Positions 1 through 8,366 are shown, counted from the first letter of the stretch. The stretch is 64,000 nucleotides of DNA from Burkholderia sp. Ax-1719 (GCF_011753055.1 NZ_VWWJ01000019.1:93722-157721); one strand, 5' to 3'. A program made the numbers and translations. The notes: a model not told the origin generated them from the letters alone.

Positions 1-265
1 GCGCGTCGTGCGCGTCGTGCCGTTCAATCGGCCGATACGCACACCGCGCATGAATTTCGAGATATTTGCGGGCATCGAAGCGCGCCGCGAGGAGACCTTC
101 GAGCGGCCGCCGTGCCGGGCGTGACAGCGCCCGTTGGCGGCATTCGATGCCTGTCATACCGAAGCAAGCACCGCACGCCTGAGACCAAAAACAACCAAGG
201 ACGGCCCACGCAACACCTGAGCCGCCCGATCCGGCTCGCCGCTCTCGCGCGCGAGCCATGCAGAC
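1..265. other. Upstream region of hisC, with a possible 3' end of an unassigned gene
   Basis: No gene is recognised here. One plus-strand frame is open from the window edge to a TGA at 122-124 and would give about 40 C-terminal residues, rich in Arg and ending in RPPCRA. It does not resemble the hisD C-terminus that often precedes hisC in this family. Positions 125-265 hold no clear gene, terminator or ribosome binding site. The open frame may be chance in high-GC DNA. Confidence 0.2.
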
Positions 266-1342
266 ATGACGACACCTCAAGACATCATCCGCGCCGACGT
301 TCTCGCCATGACGAGCTATCCGGTGCCTGACTCCACCGGCTTCGTAAAGCTCGATGCGATGGAGAACCCCTTCCCGCTGCCCGCCGATCTGGCCGCGCGA
401 CTGGGCGAGCATCTCGCAGGCGTCGCGCTCAACCGCTATCCCGCACCGCGCCCCGAAGCGCTGATGGCGAAGCTCAAGGCCGCGATGGGCGTGCCCGCCG
501 ATTGCGACGTGCTGCTCGGCAACGGCTCGGACGAAATCATCAGCATGGTCACGATGGCGTGCGCGAAGCCGGGCGCCAAGGTGCTCGCGCCGGTGCCGGG
601 CTTCGTGATGTACGCGATGTCGGCGAAATTTTCCCAGGTGGAGTTCGTGGGCGTGCCGCTGAAGGCCGATTTCACGCTCGATCTCGACGCCATGATCGCC
701 GCGATCGGCGAGCACCAGCCGGCCGTAATCTGGCTCGCGTATCCGAACAACCCGACCGGCACGCTATTCGCCGACGCCGACATCGAGCGCGTGATCGCCG
801 CCGCAGCCGATGCGAACGGCCTCGTGGTGATCGACGAGGCGTACCAGCCGTTCGCGCAGCAAAGCTGGATGGCGCGCGCGGGCGAGTTCGACAACGTGGT
901 CGTGATGCGCACGCTGTCCAAGCTTGGCCTTGCGGGCATCCGTCTGGGCTATCTGGCGGGCCGCGCCGCGTGGCTCAATGAGTTCGACAAGGTCCGGCCG
1001 CCGTACAACATCAATGTGCTGACCCAGGCCGCCGCCGGCTTTTTGCTCGATCACCTCGATGTGCTCGACGCGCAGGCCGCGCTGCTGCGCGCTGCACGCG
1101 CCGATCTGGCCGCCGAAGTGGCGAAACTGCCGGGCGCGGAAGTGTTCGAAAGCGCCGGTAATTTCCTGCTCGTGCGCGTGCCGGATGCGCCCGCCGTGTT
1201 CGATACGCTGTTGACGGCGCGGGTGCTGGTCAAAAACGTGAGTAAAATGCACCCATTGCTGGCGAATTGTGTGCGCCTGACCGTCGGGACCCCCGACGAA
1301 AATGCGCAACTGCTCGCCGCCCTGAAGCTTGTCCTCAAGTGA
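266..1342 (+). CDS. hisC: Histidinol-phosphate aminotransferase
   Basis: PLP-dependent class I/II aminotransferase (358 aa, usual family length). It converts imidazole-acetol phosphate plus glutamate to L-histidinol phosphate in the cytoplasm. Visible landmarks are the NPTG segment (162-165), the DEAY segment (190-193) that holds the pyridoxal ring, and the Schiff-base Lys219 in TLSKLGLAGIRLGY. The start lies in ATGACGACACCT; no strong Shine-Dalgarno is visible, so translation may depend on an upstream gene outside the window. It is the first his gene in view and precedes hisB by 72 bp on the same strand. Function is secure from motifs and context. Confidence 0.97.
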   Translation: MTTPQDIIRADVLAMTSYPVPDSTGFVKLDAMENPFPLPADLAARLGEHLAGVALNRYPAPRPEALMAKLKAAMGVPADCDVLLGNGSDEIISMVTMACAKPGAKVLAPVPGFVMYAMSAKFSQVEFVGVPLKADFTLDLDAMIAAIGEHQPAVIWLAYPNNPTGTLFADADIERVIAAAADANGLVVIDEAYQPFAQQSWMARAGEFDNVVVMRTLSKLGLAGIRLGYLAGRAAWLNEFDKVRPPYNINVLTQAAAGFLLDHLDVLDAQAALLRAARADLAAEVAKLPGAEVFESAGNFLLVRVPDAPAVFDTLLTARVLVKNVSKMHPLLANCVRLTVGTPDENAQLLAALKLVLK

Positions 1343-1414
1343 ACCGTCCCCACGTGTCCTGAGCGAGCCCTCTCTAAAAACCCTCCTGTTACGGGCTGTT
1401 TGAAGGAAATTGCC

Positions 1415-2008
1415 ATGCGCGTCGCGCAAGTCGTTCGCAACACCAGCGAAACGCAAATCAGCGTGAAAATCAATCTGGACGGCACCGGTGAGCAAAAGCT
1501 CAAGACCGGCGTGCCGTTTCTCGACCATATGCTCGATCAGATCGCACGACACGGTCTGATCGATCTCGAAGTCGAGGCGCATGGCGATACGCATATCGAC
1601 GACCACCATACGGTGGAAGACGTGGGCATCGCGCTCGGTCAGGCGGTCGCCCAGGCGATCGGCGACAAGAAGGGCATCCGCCGCTATGGCCATGCCTATG
1701 TGCCGCTCGACGAAGCGCTTTCGCGCGTGGTGGTGGACTTTTCGGGCCGTCCGGGTCTCGAATTCCACGTGCCGTTCACGCGTGCGCGCATCGGCACCTT
1801 CGATGTCGACCTGTCGATCGAATTCTTCCGCGGCTTCGTCAATCACGCCGGCGTGACCCTGCACATCGACAATCTGCGTGGCCTGAACGCCCACCATCAG
1901 CTGGAAACCGTGTTCAAGGCCTTCGGCCGCGCGCTGCGTCAGGCCGCCGAATTCGACGATCGTCAGGCGGGCAAGATTCCGTCGACGAAGGGCAGCCTGG
2001 TCGGTTGA
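1415..2008 (+). CDS. hisB: Imidazoleglycerol-phosphate dehydratase
   Basis: Catalyses dehydration of imidazole-glycerol phosphate to imidazole-acetol phosphate. The protein is the monofunctional form (197 aa) with no N-terminal HAD phosphatase domain, unlike the E. coli fusion, so histidinol phosphatase must be encoded elsewhere. The Mn-binding repeats are visible as FLDHMLDQIARH, DDHHTVED, FVNHAGVTLH and NAHHQLE. The ATG at 1415 was chosen over an in-frame TTG at 1400 because GAAGGA sits about 8 bases upstream of it and the product then starts MRVAQVVRNT, as usual in the family. It lies inside the his operon between hisC and hisH. Confidence 0.96.
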   Translation: MRVAQVVRNTSETQISVKINLDGTGEQKLKTGVPFLDHMLDQIARHGLIDLEVEAHGDTHIDDHHTVEDVGIALGQAVAQAIGDKKGIRRYGHAYVPLDEALSRVVVDFSGRPGLEFHVPFTRARIGTFDVDLSIEFFRGFVNHAGVTLHIDNLRGLNAHHQLETVFKAFGRALRQAAEFDDRQAGKIPSTKGSLVG

Positions 2009-2178
2009 TCGGTACAACTGAGCGGCAGACCTGCGTGCGGGTCGCGCGCGCTGCGCGCTATGAGCATGCCGCGCCGTGAACGCGTACATTCATAGGTTTC
2101 GACACGTGCGCATGAGATTTGCGCGAAGTCGTGTCGTCGAGCCTGTCAGATAGCCAGGACGGACGGTCCTGAATCGAG

Positions 2179-2820
2179 ATGAAAACTTCAATTGCGATTG
2201 TGGATTATGGGATGGGCAACCTGCGTTCGGTGGCCCAGGCGCTGAGACAGGCGGCTCCCGAAGCCGACGTGCAGATCGTCGAGCATCCGGAAGCGATCCG
2301 CGCGGCTGACCGCGTGGTGCTGCCGGGGCAGGGCGCCATGCCCGACTGCATGCGCAGCCTGGCGGAATCGGGCCTGCAGGATGCCGTGATCGAAGCGTCG
2401 CGCAGCAAGCCGCTGATGGGCGTGTGCGTGGGCGAGCAGATGCTGTTCGACTGGAGCGCGGAAGGCGACACGCCCGGTCTGGGCCTGTTGCCGGGCAAGG
2501 TCGTGCGTTTCGAGCTGGAAGGCCAGTTGCAGGACGACGGTTCGCGCTTCAAGGTGCCGCAGATGGGCTGGAACCGCGTGCGCCAGTCGCGCGCGCATGC
2601 GCTCTGGGACGGTGTGCCCGACGACAGCTACTTCTACTTCGTGCACAGCTACTACGTGGTGCCCGCCGACGCGGCGCACACCGTGGGCGAAACGCCGTAC
2701 GGCGCTGCCTTTACCTCGGCTGTGGCGCGGGATAACATCTTCGCCACCCAATTCCACCCGGAAAAGAGCGCTGCCGCGGGCCTGCGCGTGTACCGCAACT
2801 TCGTGCACTGGAACCCGTAA
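2179..2820 (+). CDS. hisH: Imidazole glycerol phosphate synthase, glutaminase subunit HisH
   Basis: Class I glutamine amidotransferase (213 aa). It releases ammonia from glutamine and channels it to HisF, forming imidazole-glycerol phosphate and AICAR. The nucleophile is Cys83 in GVCVGEQML; the family more often has GICLGMQ, so the elbow is slightly divergent. The His-Glu pair is in QFHPEKS near residue 193. The oxyanion-strand glycines occur in VVLPGQGAMPDC. It is followed after 171 bp by hisA. Its partner HisF is encoded two genes on, so both subunits come from the same operon. Confidence 0.96.
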   Translation: MKTSIAIVDYGMGNLRSVAQALRQAAPEADVQIVEHPEAIRAADRVVLPGQGAMPDCMRSLAESGLQDAVIEASRSKPLMGVCVGEQMLFDWSAEGDTPGLGLLPGKVVRFELEGQLQDDGSRFKVPQMGWNRVRQSRAHALWDGVPDDSYFYFVHSYYVVPADAAHTVGETPYGAAFTSAVARDNIFATQFHPEKSAAAGLRVYRNFVHWNP

Positions 2821-2843
2821 TTCACTGGCGGCGCTGACGGTCT

Positions 2844-2862
2844 GCGCACTTGCAAAGTGCGC
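2844..2862 (+). repeat. Perfect 8-bp stem-loop in the hisH-hisA intergene
   Basis: GCGCACTT and AAGTGCGC flank a 3-base loop (GCA). A T-run (TTTTC) appears only about 10 bases later, so this is not a convincing terminator. It could stabilise the 3' end of a processed his mRNA. It is seen directly; the role is unknown. Confidence 0.4.
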
Positions 2863-2991
2863 CCAGGCCGATTTTCATCAGCAAGGCCGCCGAAAGAGTT
2901 GTACTAAACTAGCGAAACGGCGTCGGAACGGGCCTTTTTTCCGCCGAAGCCTGCTGATTTCAACCACATTCCAGATAAACACCCGATAGCT

Positions 2992-3744
2992 ATGCTGCTG
3001 ATTCCGGCGATCGATCTCAAAGACGGTCACTGCGTACGCCTGAAACAAGGCGATATGGACCAGGCGACTATTTTCTCCGAGGAACCGGCGGCCATGGCCC
3101 GACATTGGGTCGAGCGCGGCGCGCGCCGTCTTCACCTCGTCGACCTGAATGGTGCGTTCGCGGGCAAGCCGAAGAACGAAGACGCAATTCGCGAAATCAT
3201 TCGCGAAGTCGGTGACAAGATCCCCGTCCAGCTGGGCGGCGGTATCCGTGACCTCGACACGATCGAGCGTTACCTCGACGACGGCCTCTCGTACGTGATC
3301 ATCGGCACCGCTGCCGTGAAGAACCCGGGCTTCCTTCAGGAAGCGTGCACGGCGTTCGGGGGCCACATCATCGTCGGCCTCGACGCCAAGGACGGCAAGG
3401 TTGCCACCGACGGCTGGAGCAAGCTCACGGGCCACGAAGTCGTGGACCTCGCACGCAAGTTCGAGGACTACGGCGTCGAGTCGATCATCTACACCGACAT
3501 CGGCCGCGACGGCATGCTGCAAGGCATCAACATCGAAGCGACGGTGCGCCTCGCGCGCGCGGTGAAGATCCCGGTCATCGCAAGCGGCGGCCTGTCGAAT
3601 CTCGCCGATATCGACGCGCTGTGCGAAGTCGAAGACGAAGGCGTCGAAGGCGTGATCTGCGGCCGTGCGATTTACTCGGGCGACCTCGATTTCGCGGCGG
3701 CGCAAACGCGCGCGGACAGCCTGCGCGAATCCGACGACGCTTAA
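2992..3744 (+). CDS. hisA: ProFAR isomerase (phosphoribosylformimino-AICAR-P isomerase)
   Basis: A (beta/alpha)8-barrel isomerase of 250 aa that opens the ribosyl ring of ProFAR to give PRFAR, the substrate of HisHF. The first-strand catalytic Asp is in IPAIDLKDGHCVRL (Asp8). The second is in YTDIGRDGMLQG, about residue 130. The two phosphate-binding glycine loops are QLGGGIRD and IASGGL. The ATG at 2992 gives the classic MLLIPAIDL start. A terminator-like hairpin follows it directly, so expression of hisF-I-E may be partly separate. Confidence 0.96.
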   Translation: MLLIPAIDLKDGHCVRLKQGDMDQATIFSEEPAAMARHWVERGARRLHLVDLNGAFAGKPKNEDAIREIIREVGDKIPVQLGGGIRDLDTIERYLDDGLSYVIIGTAAVKNPGFLQEACTAFGGHIIVGLDAKDGKVATDGWSKLTGHEVVDLARKFEDYGVESIIYTDIGRDGMLQGINIEATVRLARAVKIPVIASGGLSNLADIDALCEVEDEGVEGVICGRAIYSGDLDFAAAQTRADSLRESDDA

Positions 3745-3757
3745 GCGTCGCCAGCAG

Positions 3758-3787
3758 GGCCTCCGATACCGGAGGCCTTTTGCTTTT
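3758..3787 (+). terminator. Terminator-like hairpin between hisA and hisF
   Basis: GGCCTCC and GGAGGCC form a 7-bp stem with loop GATACC, followed by TTTTGCTTTT. It lies 13 bases after the hisA stop and within an otherwise co-directional operon. It could act as a partial terminator or mRNA 3' stabiliser. Confidence 0.55.
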
Positions 3788-3946
3788 ATGCGGCTGGCGC
3801 GCGCGGGTTTCATGCGCGCCACATTCGCCAATTTCGCGCCAGGCGGCAAAGCGCGACAATGCAGGCACTGCGCCAGCACTGCTCGAACGCCGCGCTAACG
3901 CCGCGCACGAAAAACATCCCAACCGACTGGCAACATCGGCAAGATC

Positions 3947-4720
3947 ATGGCTCTACCCAAACGCATCATCCCCTGTCTCGACGTGACCGCCGGACGGGTC
4001 GTCAAGGGCGTCAACTTCGTCGAACTGCGCGACGCGGGCGATCCCGTCGAAATCGCGCGCCGCTATGACGAGCAGGGCGCCGACGAACTCACCTTTCTCG
4101 ACATCACCGCGACCTCCGACGGGCGCGACCTGATTCTGCCGATCATCGAAGCGGTGGCCTCGCAGGTCTTCATTCCGCTGACGGTCGGCGGCGGCGTGCG
4201 CGCCGTCACCGACGTGCGCCGCCTGCTCAACGCGGGCGCGGACAAGATCGGCATGAACTCGTCGGCGGTGGCGAACCCGCAACTGGTGCGCGATTCGGCC
4301 GACAAGTACGGTTCGCAGTGCATCGTGGTGGCGATCGACGCCAAACGCACTTCGGCACCGGGCGAACCGGCGCGCTGGGAAGTGTTCACGCACGGCGGGC
4401 GCAAGGCCACCGGCCTCGACGCCGTCGAATGGGCGCGCAAGATGGCCGAATTTGGCGCGGGCGAAATCCTGCTGACCAGCATGGACCGCGATGGCACCAA
4501 AAGCGGCTTCGACCTCGACCTCACGCGCGCCGTGTCGGACGCCGTGCCGGTGCCCGTGATCGCCTCGGGCGGCGTGGGCGGCCTGCAGGATCTGGCCGAC
4601 GGCGTCGTCAAGGGCCACGCGGATGCGGTGCTCGCGGCGAGCATCTTCCACTACGGCCAGCACACGGTCGGCGAGGCCAAGCGCTTCATGGCCGATCAGG
4701 GCATTTCGGTAAGGATGTAA
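3947..4720 (+). CDS. hisF: Imidazole glycerol phosphate synthase, cyclase subunit HisF
   Basis: The cyclase barrel (257 aa) that uses HisH-derived ammonia to convert PRFAR to imidazole-glycerol phosphate and AICAR. Catalytic Asp11 is in RIIPCLDVTAGRVVKG and the second Asp in LLTSMDRDGTKSGFD, about residue 130. The phosphate loops are LTVGGGVR and IASGGVGG. It lies 202 bp downstream of hisA, an unusually long gap for this operon, and hisI starts only 3 bases after its stop. HisF resembles HisA because both derive from a duplicated half-barrel; the C-terminus and motif spacing identify this copy as HisF. Confidence 0.96.
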   Translation: MALPKRIIPCLDVTAGRVVKGVNFVELRDAGDPVEIARRYDEQGADELTFLDITATSDGRDLILPIIEAVASQVFIPLTVGGGVRAVTDVRRLLNAGADKIGMNSSAVANPQLVRDSADKYGSQCIVVAIDAKRTSAPGEPARWEVFTHGGRKATGLDAVEWARKMAEFGAGEILLTSMDRDGTKSGFDLDLTRAVSDAVPVPVIASGGVGGLQDLADGVVKGHADAVLAASIFHYGQHTVGEAKRFMADQGISVRM

Positions 4721-4723
4721 GCG

Positions 4724-5137
4724 ATGACTACTTCGATCGAAAAAGCTGCCTGGCTCGACAAAGTCAACTGGGACGCCAACGGCCTCGTGCCGGTGATCGC
4801 CCAGGAAGCCGCGACCGGCGACGTGCTGATGTTCGCGTGGATGAACCGCGAGGCGCTCGCCAAGACCGTCGAGACGCGCCGCGCGGTGTACTTCTCGCGT
4901 TCGCGCCAGCGCCTGTGGTTCAAGGGCGAGGAATCGGGCCATGTGCAGCACGTGAGCGAAATCCGCCTCGACTGCGACGAAGACGTCGTGCTGCTCAAGA
5001 TCGAGCAGGTGTCGGGCATCGCCTGTCATACGGGCCGCCACTCGTGCTTTTTCCAGCAATTCGAAGGCACCGTCGACGAAGGCCGCTGGGCCGCCGTCGA
5101 TCCCGTGCTGAAAGACCCCGAACACATCTACAAATGA
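4724..5137 (+). CDS. hisI: Phosphoribosyl-AMP cyclohydrolase
   Basis: Zn/Mg-dependent hydrolase (137 aa) that opens the adenine ring of phosphoribosyl-AMP, the third step of histidine synthesis. The metal-binding residues are visible in RLDCDEDVVLLKIEQ and in ACHTGRHSCFFQ (Cys and His ligands). It is the stand-alone form rather than the HisIE fusion of enterobacteria. The stop codon overlaps the hisE start (ATGA, 4 bp), which implies translational coupling and near-equal amounts of the two consecutive enzymes. Confidence 0.96.
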   Translation: MTTSIEKAAWLDKVNWDANGLVPVIAQEAATGDVLMFAWMNREALAKTVETRRAVYFSRSRQRLWFKGEESGHVQHVSEIRLDCDEDVVLLKIEQVSGIACHTGRHSCFFQQFEGTVDEGRWAAVDPVLKDPEHIYK

Positions 5138-5502
5138 CGCAACTCAATAGCAACGACACGCTGCTGCGCCTCGCAGCCGTGATCGACAGCCGCAAGGGCG
5201 GCGATCCGGACTCCTCCTACGTCGCGCGCCTGTTCCACAAGGGCGACGACGCGGTGCTCAAGAAGGTTGGCGAAGAAGCCACCGAAGTCGTGCTGGCCGC
5301 CAAGGACGTGCGCCAGGGTGGCGCGCCGAAGGCGCTGGTCGGCGAAATGGCCGATCTGTGGTTCCATTGCCTCGTCACGCTGTCGCACTTCGACCTGAGC
5401 CCCGCCGACGTGCTGGCCGAACTCGAACGCCGCGAAGGCCTCTCGGGCCTCGAAGAGAAGGCGCTGCGCAAGAGCCGCGAGCGCGAGGAAAGCGGCGATT
5501 AA
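5134..5502 (+). CDS. hisE: Phosphoribosyl-ATP pyrophosphatase
   Basis: All-alpha MazG-like pyrophosphohydrolase (122 aa) that removes PPi from phosphoribosyl-ATP before the HisI step. The Mg-binding helix is seen in KVGEEATEVVLAAKD, followed by EMADLWFHCLV. The start ATG at 5134 overlaps the hisI stop by four bases; longer in-frame extensions upstream would run inside hisI and are rejected. The Arg/Glu-rich tail (KSREREESGD) is typical. It is the last his gene, followed by an inverted repeat and a terminator. Confidence 0.94.
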   Translation: MTQLNSNDTLLRLAAVIDSRKGGDPDSSYVARLFHKGDDAVLKKVGEEATEVVLAAKDVRQGGAPKALVGEMADLWFHCLVTLSHFDLSPADVLAELERREGLSGLEEKALRKSREREESGD

Positions 5503-5520
5503 GCACGCGCCGGGCGCGTC

Positions 5521-5536
5521 TGCCTGAGCTCAGGCA
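5521..5536. repeat. 16-bp perfect palindrome after hisE
   Basis: TGCCTGAGCTCAGGCA is identical to its reverse complement and starts 18 bases after the hisE stop. With no loop it is more like a dimer-binding site than an RNA hairpin. No known operator is recognised. Confidence 0.4.
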
Positions 5537-5569
5537 ACTGTCTTCGGGTAGGCTTGTCGAAAGCTTTGT

Positions 5570-5594
5570 GGCTCGCCCAACCGGGCGGGCCTTT
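5570..5594 (+). terminator. Terminator of the his operon
   Basis: GGCTCGCCC and GGGCGGGCC form a 9-bp stem (one G-T pair) with loop AACC, followed by TTTG. The T-tract is short, so efficiency may be moderate. It lies between hisE and the DUF4870 gene. Confidence 0.55.
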
Positions 5595-5614
5595 GTCGAC
5601 AGGAGACGCCACGC

Positions 5615-6007
5615 ATGTCCACGTCCGGCGGTTACCCGCCTCCCGCCTTGCGCGATCCGCTCGACGCGGATCGTCTGCGCAGTCTGCGCACCCTCACGCA
5701 CGTCCTCTACGGTCTGTACGCGTTCTACTGGCTCACGGGCGGCGTGACGGTGCTCGTGGCGATCATCATCAACTACCTCAAGCGCGACGAAGCGGCAGGC
5801 ACGCCCTACGAGCAGCATTTCACCTGGCAGATCCGCACCTTCTGGTACGGCCTCGCGGGGCACCTCATCGGCATCGCGCTGTTCGTCGTGGTGATCGGCA
5901 TTCCAATTCTGTGGGCTGTCGCAATCTGGACGCTTTACCGTATCATCAAAGGCTGGCTGTACCTGCATGACAACAAGCCGCTGGCCGATCCGCGCGCGTG
6001 GTTCTGA
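5615..6007 (+). CDS. DUF4870-type small membrane protein
   Basis: A 130-aa integral membrane protein. The N-terminus (to about residue 28) is hydrophilic, followed by a hydrophobic helix ALYAFYWLTGGVTVLVAIII-like region, then NYLKRDEAAGTPYEQHFTWQIRTFW. Two closely spaced hydrophobic stretches follow, ending in the amphipathic segment YRIIKGWLYLHDNKPL. The pattern 'YLKR...GTPYEQHFTWQIRTFW' is that of the DUF4870 family. No enzymatic residues stand out and the family function is not established. It sits between the his operon and hinT on the same strand, an order I associate with Burkholderia-type genomes. Confidence 0.8.
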   Translation: MSTSGGYPPPALRDPLDADRLRSLRTLTHVLYGLYAFYWLTGGVTVLVAIIINYLKRDEAAGTPYEQHFTWQIRTFWYGLAGHLIGIALFVVVIGIPILWAVAIWTLYRIIKGWLYLHDNKPLADPRAWF

Positions 6008-6043
6008 TCTGCGCATCGGCGTGAGCGGCTGCCCGGGAGCCTC

Positions 6044-6412
6044 ATGAGTCACGACCGCAGCACCTGCCTCTTCTGCAAGATCGCCGATGGCCTGATCCCG
6101 AGCACGCGCGTCTACGAAGACGACGAGTTCGTGGCGTTTCGCGATATCCGGCCCGCCGCGCAGACCCACGTGCTGGTGATACCGCGCGAACATATACCGA
6201 CCCTCGCCGATTGCGGTGAAAACGAGGCTCCGCTGCTTGGTAGAATGTTCGTGCTGGTGGCGCGCCTGGCGAAGGATCTGGGTGTGTCGTATACCGGCGG
6301 CGAGACCGGTTTTCGCACCGTCGTGAATACGGGGCCAGGCGGCGGTCAGGAGGTCTACCACCTGCACGCGCATCTGCTGGCCGGCCCGCGTCCGTGGCAG
6401 CGCATGGGCTGA
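6044..6412 (+). CDS. hinT: HIT family purine nucleoside phosphoramidase-like protein
   Basis: A 122-aa histidine-triad hydrolase of the HinT branch, expected to hydrolyse adenosine 5'-phosphoramidates and acyl-adenylates in the cytoplasm. The triad motif H-x-H-x-H is in VYHLHAHLLAG near the C-terminus. The N-terminal CLFCKIADG segment carries the pair of cysteines common in this family. The fold core FVAFRDIRPAAQTHVLVIPREHI is well preserved. The start at 6044 follows GGGAGCCTC. It lies upstream of tatA in the same direction, so it may be read together with the Tat genes. Confidence 0.92.
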   Translation: MSHDRSTCLFCKIADGLIPSTRVYEDDEFVAFRDIRPAAQTHVLVIPREHIPTLADCGENEAPLLGRMFVLVARLAKDLGVSYTGGETGFRTVVNTGPGGGQEVYHLHAHLLAGPRPWQRMG

Positions 6413-6615
6413 TCGTTCGGCTGATTGCGGCGGCTGATTCTCAGGCCGTTGCAGGAAAGCTACGGACGTTTCTGAAAAGGCGGCTGAAAAAGGGCAGAAT
6501 GCCACGCAGCCGAAATACCTTACAGGCAACATTTCCAGGCGTGCATCGCGCACTCGCGCTAACGTTTTCTCGCTGCGCATGACGCGCGGCGTCGGGGTTA
6601 AGGAGAGTTTTGATC

Positions 6616-6858
6616 ATGGGTTCGTTGAGCATCTGGCACTGGCTGATCGTGTTGTTGATCGTGGCGCTTGTCTTCGGTACGAAGAAACTGCGCAATATCG
6701 GCAGCGATCTGGGCGGTGCGGTGAAAGGCTTCAAGGAAGGCATGCGCGACGGCGAAGAGCCGGGCGCCGATGCACAAAAGCGTGAGCTGCCCAAGAACGA
6801 CGGCACGGTCGATGTCGACGCCAAGGACAAGACTCCGCGTTCGAACGACTACCGCTAG
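6616..6858 (+). CDS. tatA: Sec-independent protein translocase TatA
   Basis: An 80-aa pore-forming Tat subunit. One N-terminal transmembrane helix (WHWLIVLLIVALVFGTKKL) is followed by the hinge FGTKKLRNIGSDLGGAVKGFKEGM, the amphipathic helix, and an acidic/basic soluble tail. The ATG at 6616 with AGGAGA nine bases upstream gives the canonical start MGSLSIWHW; an in-frame TTG six bases earlier is less likely. TatABC exports folded proteins bearing twin-arginine signals, and the Rieske protein encoded at 10730 in this window has such a signal. Confidence 0.95.
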   Translation: MGSLSIWHWLIVLLIVALVFGTKKLRNIGSDLGGAVKGFKEGMRDGEEPGADAQKRELPKNDGTVDVDAKDKTPRSNDYR

Positions 6859-6915
6859 GCGCGGGCGTTGTTTCTTCTCTTTGTTTCGCCCCAAGGCTGA
6901 CGGAAAGCTCCATTC

Positions 6916-7506
6916 ATGCTCGATCTGGGTCTAACCAAGATGGCGCTGATCGGCGTCGTCGCGCTGGTCGTTCTCGGACCGGAGCGGCTGCCGCGCGTCG
7001 CACGCACGGCGGGCGCCCTGTTCGGGCGCGCGCAGCGCTATATCAACGACGTCAAGGCGGAAGTCACGCGCGAGATCGAACTGGACGAACTGCGCCGCAT
7101 GAAGGGCGAGTTCGAGCAGGCCGCGCAGAACGTCGAAAAAAACGTTCACGAGAATCTGCACAAGCATGAGACCGAGCTGAACGACGCCTGGAATCAGGGC
7201 ACCAGCGTTTCGCCGAGCATTGCGGGCGGGGCGGACGCGTCCGCTGCTACGTCCATTCCTACGCTCGAAGGCGCTGCGCTCAGCTATGACGGCATGCCGG
7301 GCATTGCCGATGGCTCCAGCGCCGCCGCATGGCGCTCCGGCAACGCCGGCCCGGCCGCCAGACGCAAGAACTGGCGCGTCAAGCAGAGCGCGGCTCCGGT
7401 CTGGTACAAGCGCGCGACGCTGCGGCGCACGCGCGTGCAGTCGGGCGCGGCGCGGGTCGCGCAGCACACGCCGGCCAGCCTGCGCCGTCCGGTGCGCTTC
7501 TTTTGA
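6916..7506 (+). CDS. tatB: Sec-independent protein translocase TatB
   Basis: A 196-aa Tat receptor subunit. The N-terminal helix (MLDLGLTKMALIGVVALVVLG) contains the conserved GPERLP hinge, followed by a long amphipathic helix (AQRYINDVKAEVTREIELDELRRMK is its beginning). The C-terminal half is low-complexity, rich in Ala, Ser and Arg, and poorly conserved, and makes the protein longer than E. coli TatB. With TatC it forms the signal-peptide receptor in the inner membrane. It is encoded between tatA and tatC in the usual order. Confidence 0.95.
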   Translation: MLDLGLTKMALIGVVALVVLGPERLPRVARTAGALFGRAQRYINDVKAEVTREIELDELRRMKGEFEQAAQNVEKNVHENLHKHETELNDAWNQGTSVSPSIAGGADASAATSIPTLEGAALSYDGMPGIADGSSAAAWRSGNAGPAARRKNWRVKQSAAPVWYKRATLRRTRVQSGAARVAQHTPASLRRPVRFF

Positions 7507-7586
7507 TGCTGCTTTTTGATGCCATCTGACGCACCGATGCCCCTTTCGAGTCCGAACTTGTCCATCTCCAACCCCCGAGGGCCGGT

Positions 7587-8366
7587 GTGAGCGACCCCCA
7601 ACAAAAACAGGACGAGGGCACTGAAGAGACCTTCATCTCGCACCTCGTCGAACTGCGCGACCGCATCATGCGCGCGGGCATCGCCGTGATCGTGGTGTTC
7701 GTCGGTCTCGTCTACTGGGCGCCCGATATCTTCAAGCTGCTGGCCCGTCCGCTCATGAACAACTTGCCGAAGGACGGCAAGATGATCGTGACCGACGTCA
7801 CCGGCTCGTTCTTCGTGCCGATGAAGGTGACGATGCTGGTGGCCTTCGTGATCGCGCTGCCCGTCGTGCTCTACCAGATCTGGGCGTTCGTCGCGCCTGG
7901 GCTCTATCAGCACGAGAAGAAGCTGGTCGCGCCGCTGGTGGCGAGCAGCTACACGCTGTTCCTGTGCGGCATGGCGTTCGCGTATTTCGTGGTGTTTCCC
8001 ACCATCTTCCGCGTGATGGCGCATTACAACGCGCCGCTCGGCGCGGAGATGACCACCGATATCGACAATTACCTGAGCTTCGTGCTGACGATGTTCATCG
8101 CCTTCGGCGTGACCTTCGAAGTGCCGATCGTCGTCGTGATTCTCGTGCGCATGGGCCTGGTCACGGTCAAGAAGCTCAAGGAAGTGCGGCCTTATGTGAT
8201 CGTCGGCGCGTTTATCATCGCCGCCGTCGTGACGCCGCCGGACGTGTTCTCGCAGCTGATTCTCGCGTTGCCGCTGATCGTGCTGTACGAGGCCGGGATC
8301 ATCGCTGCGCGCATTTTCATCGGCACCGGCGAGAAGGCACCGGACGAAAGCAAGGCGGCCAGTTAA
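7587..8366 (+). CDS. tatC: Sec-independent protein translocase TatC
   Basis: A polytopic inner-membrane protein (259 aa, six predicted helices) that recognises the twin-arginine motif. Family signatures are the N-terminal FISHLVELRDRIMRA and the periplasmic FLPFYIGF-equivalent region around EKKLVAPLVASSYTLFLCGMAF. The late motif RPYVIVGAFIIAAVVTPPDVFSQ is nearly invariant in TatC proteins. The start is GTG at 7587 (product MSDPQQKQDEG); no ATG fits the frame and family length. It is the last gene of the tat group, followed by a strong terminator. Confidence 0.95.
   Translation: MSDPQQKQDEGTEETFISHLVELRDRIMRAGIAVIVVFVGLVYWAPDIFKLLARPLMNNLPKDGKMIVTDVTGSFFVPMKVTMLVAFVIALPVVLYQIWAFVAPGLYQHEKKLVAPLVASSYTLFLCGMAFAYFVVFPTIFRVMAHYNAPLGAEMTTDIDNYLSFVLTMFIAFGVTFEVPIVVVILVRMGLVTVKKLKEVRPYVIVGAFIIAAVVTPPDVFSQLILALPLIVLYEAGIIAARIFIGTGEKAPDESKAAS

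Noticed and set aside
112..330. Small plus-strand open frame across the hisC start
   Set aside because: Basic low-complexity translation that overlaps hisC in another frame; no binding site or homology.
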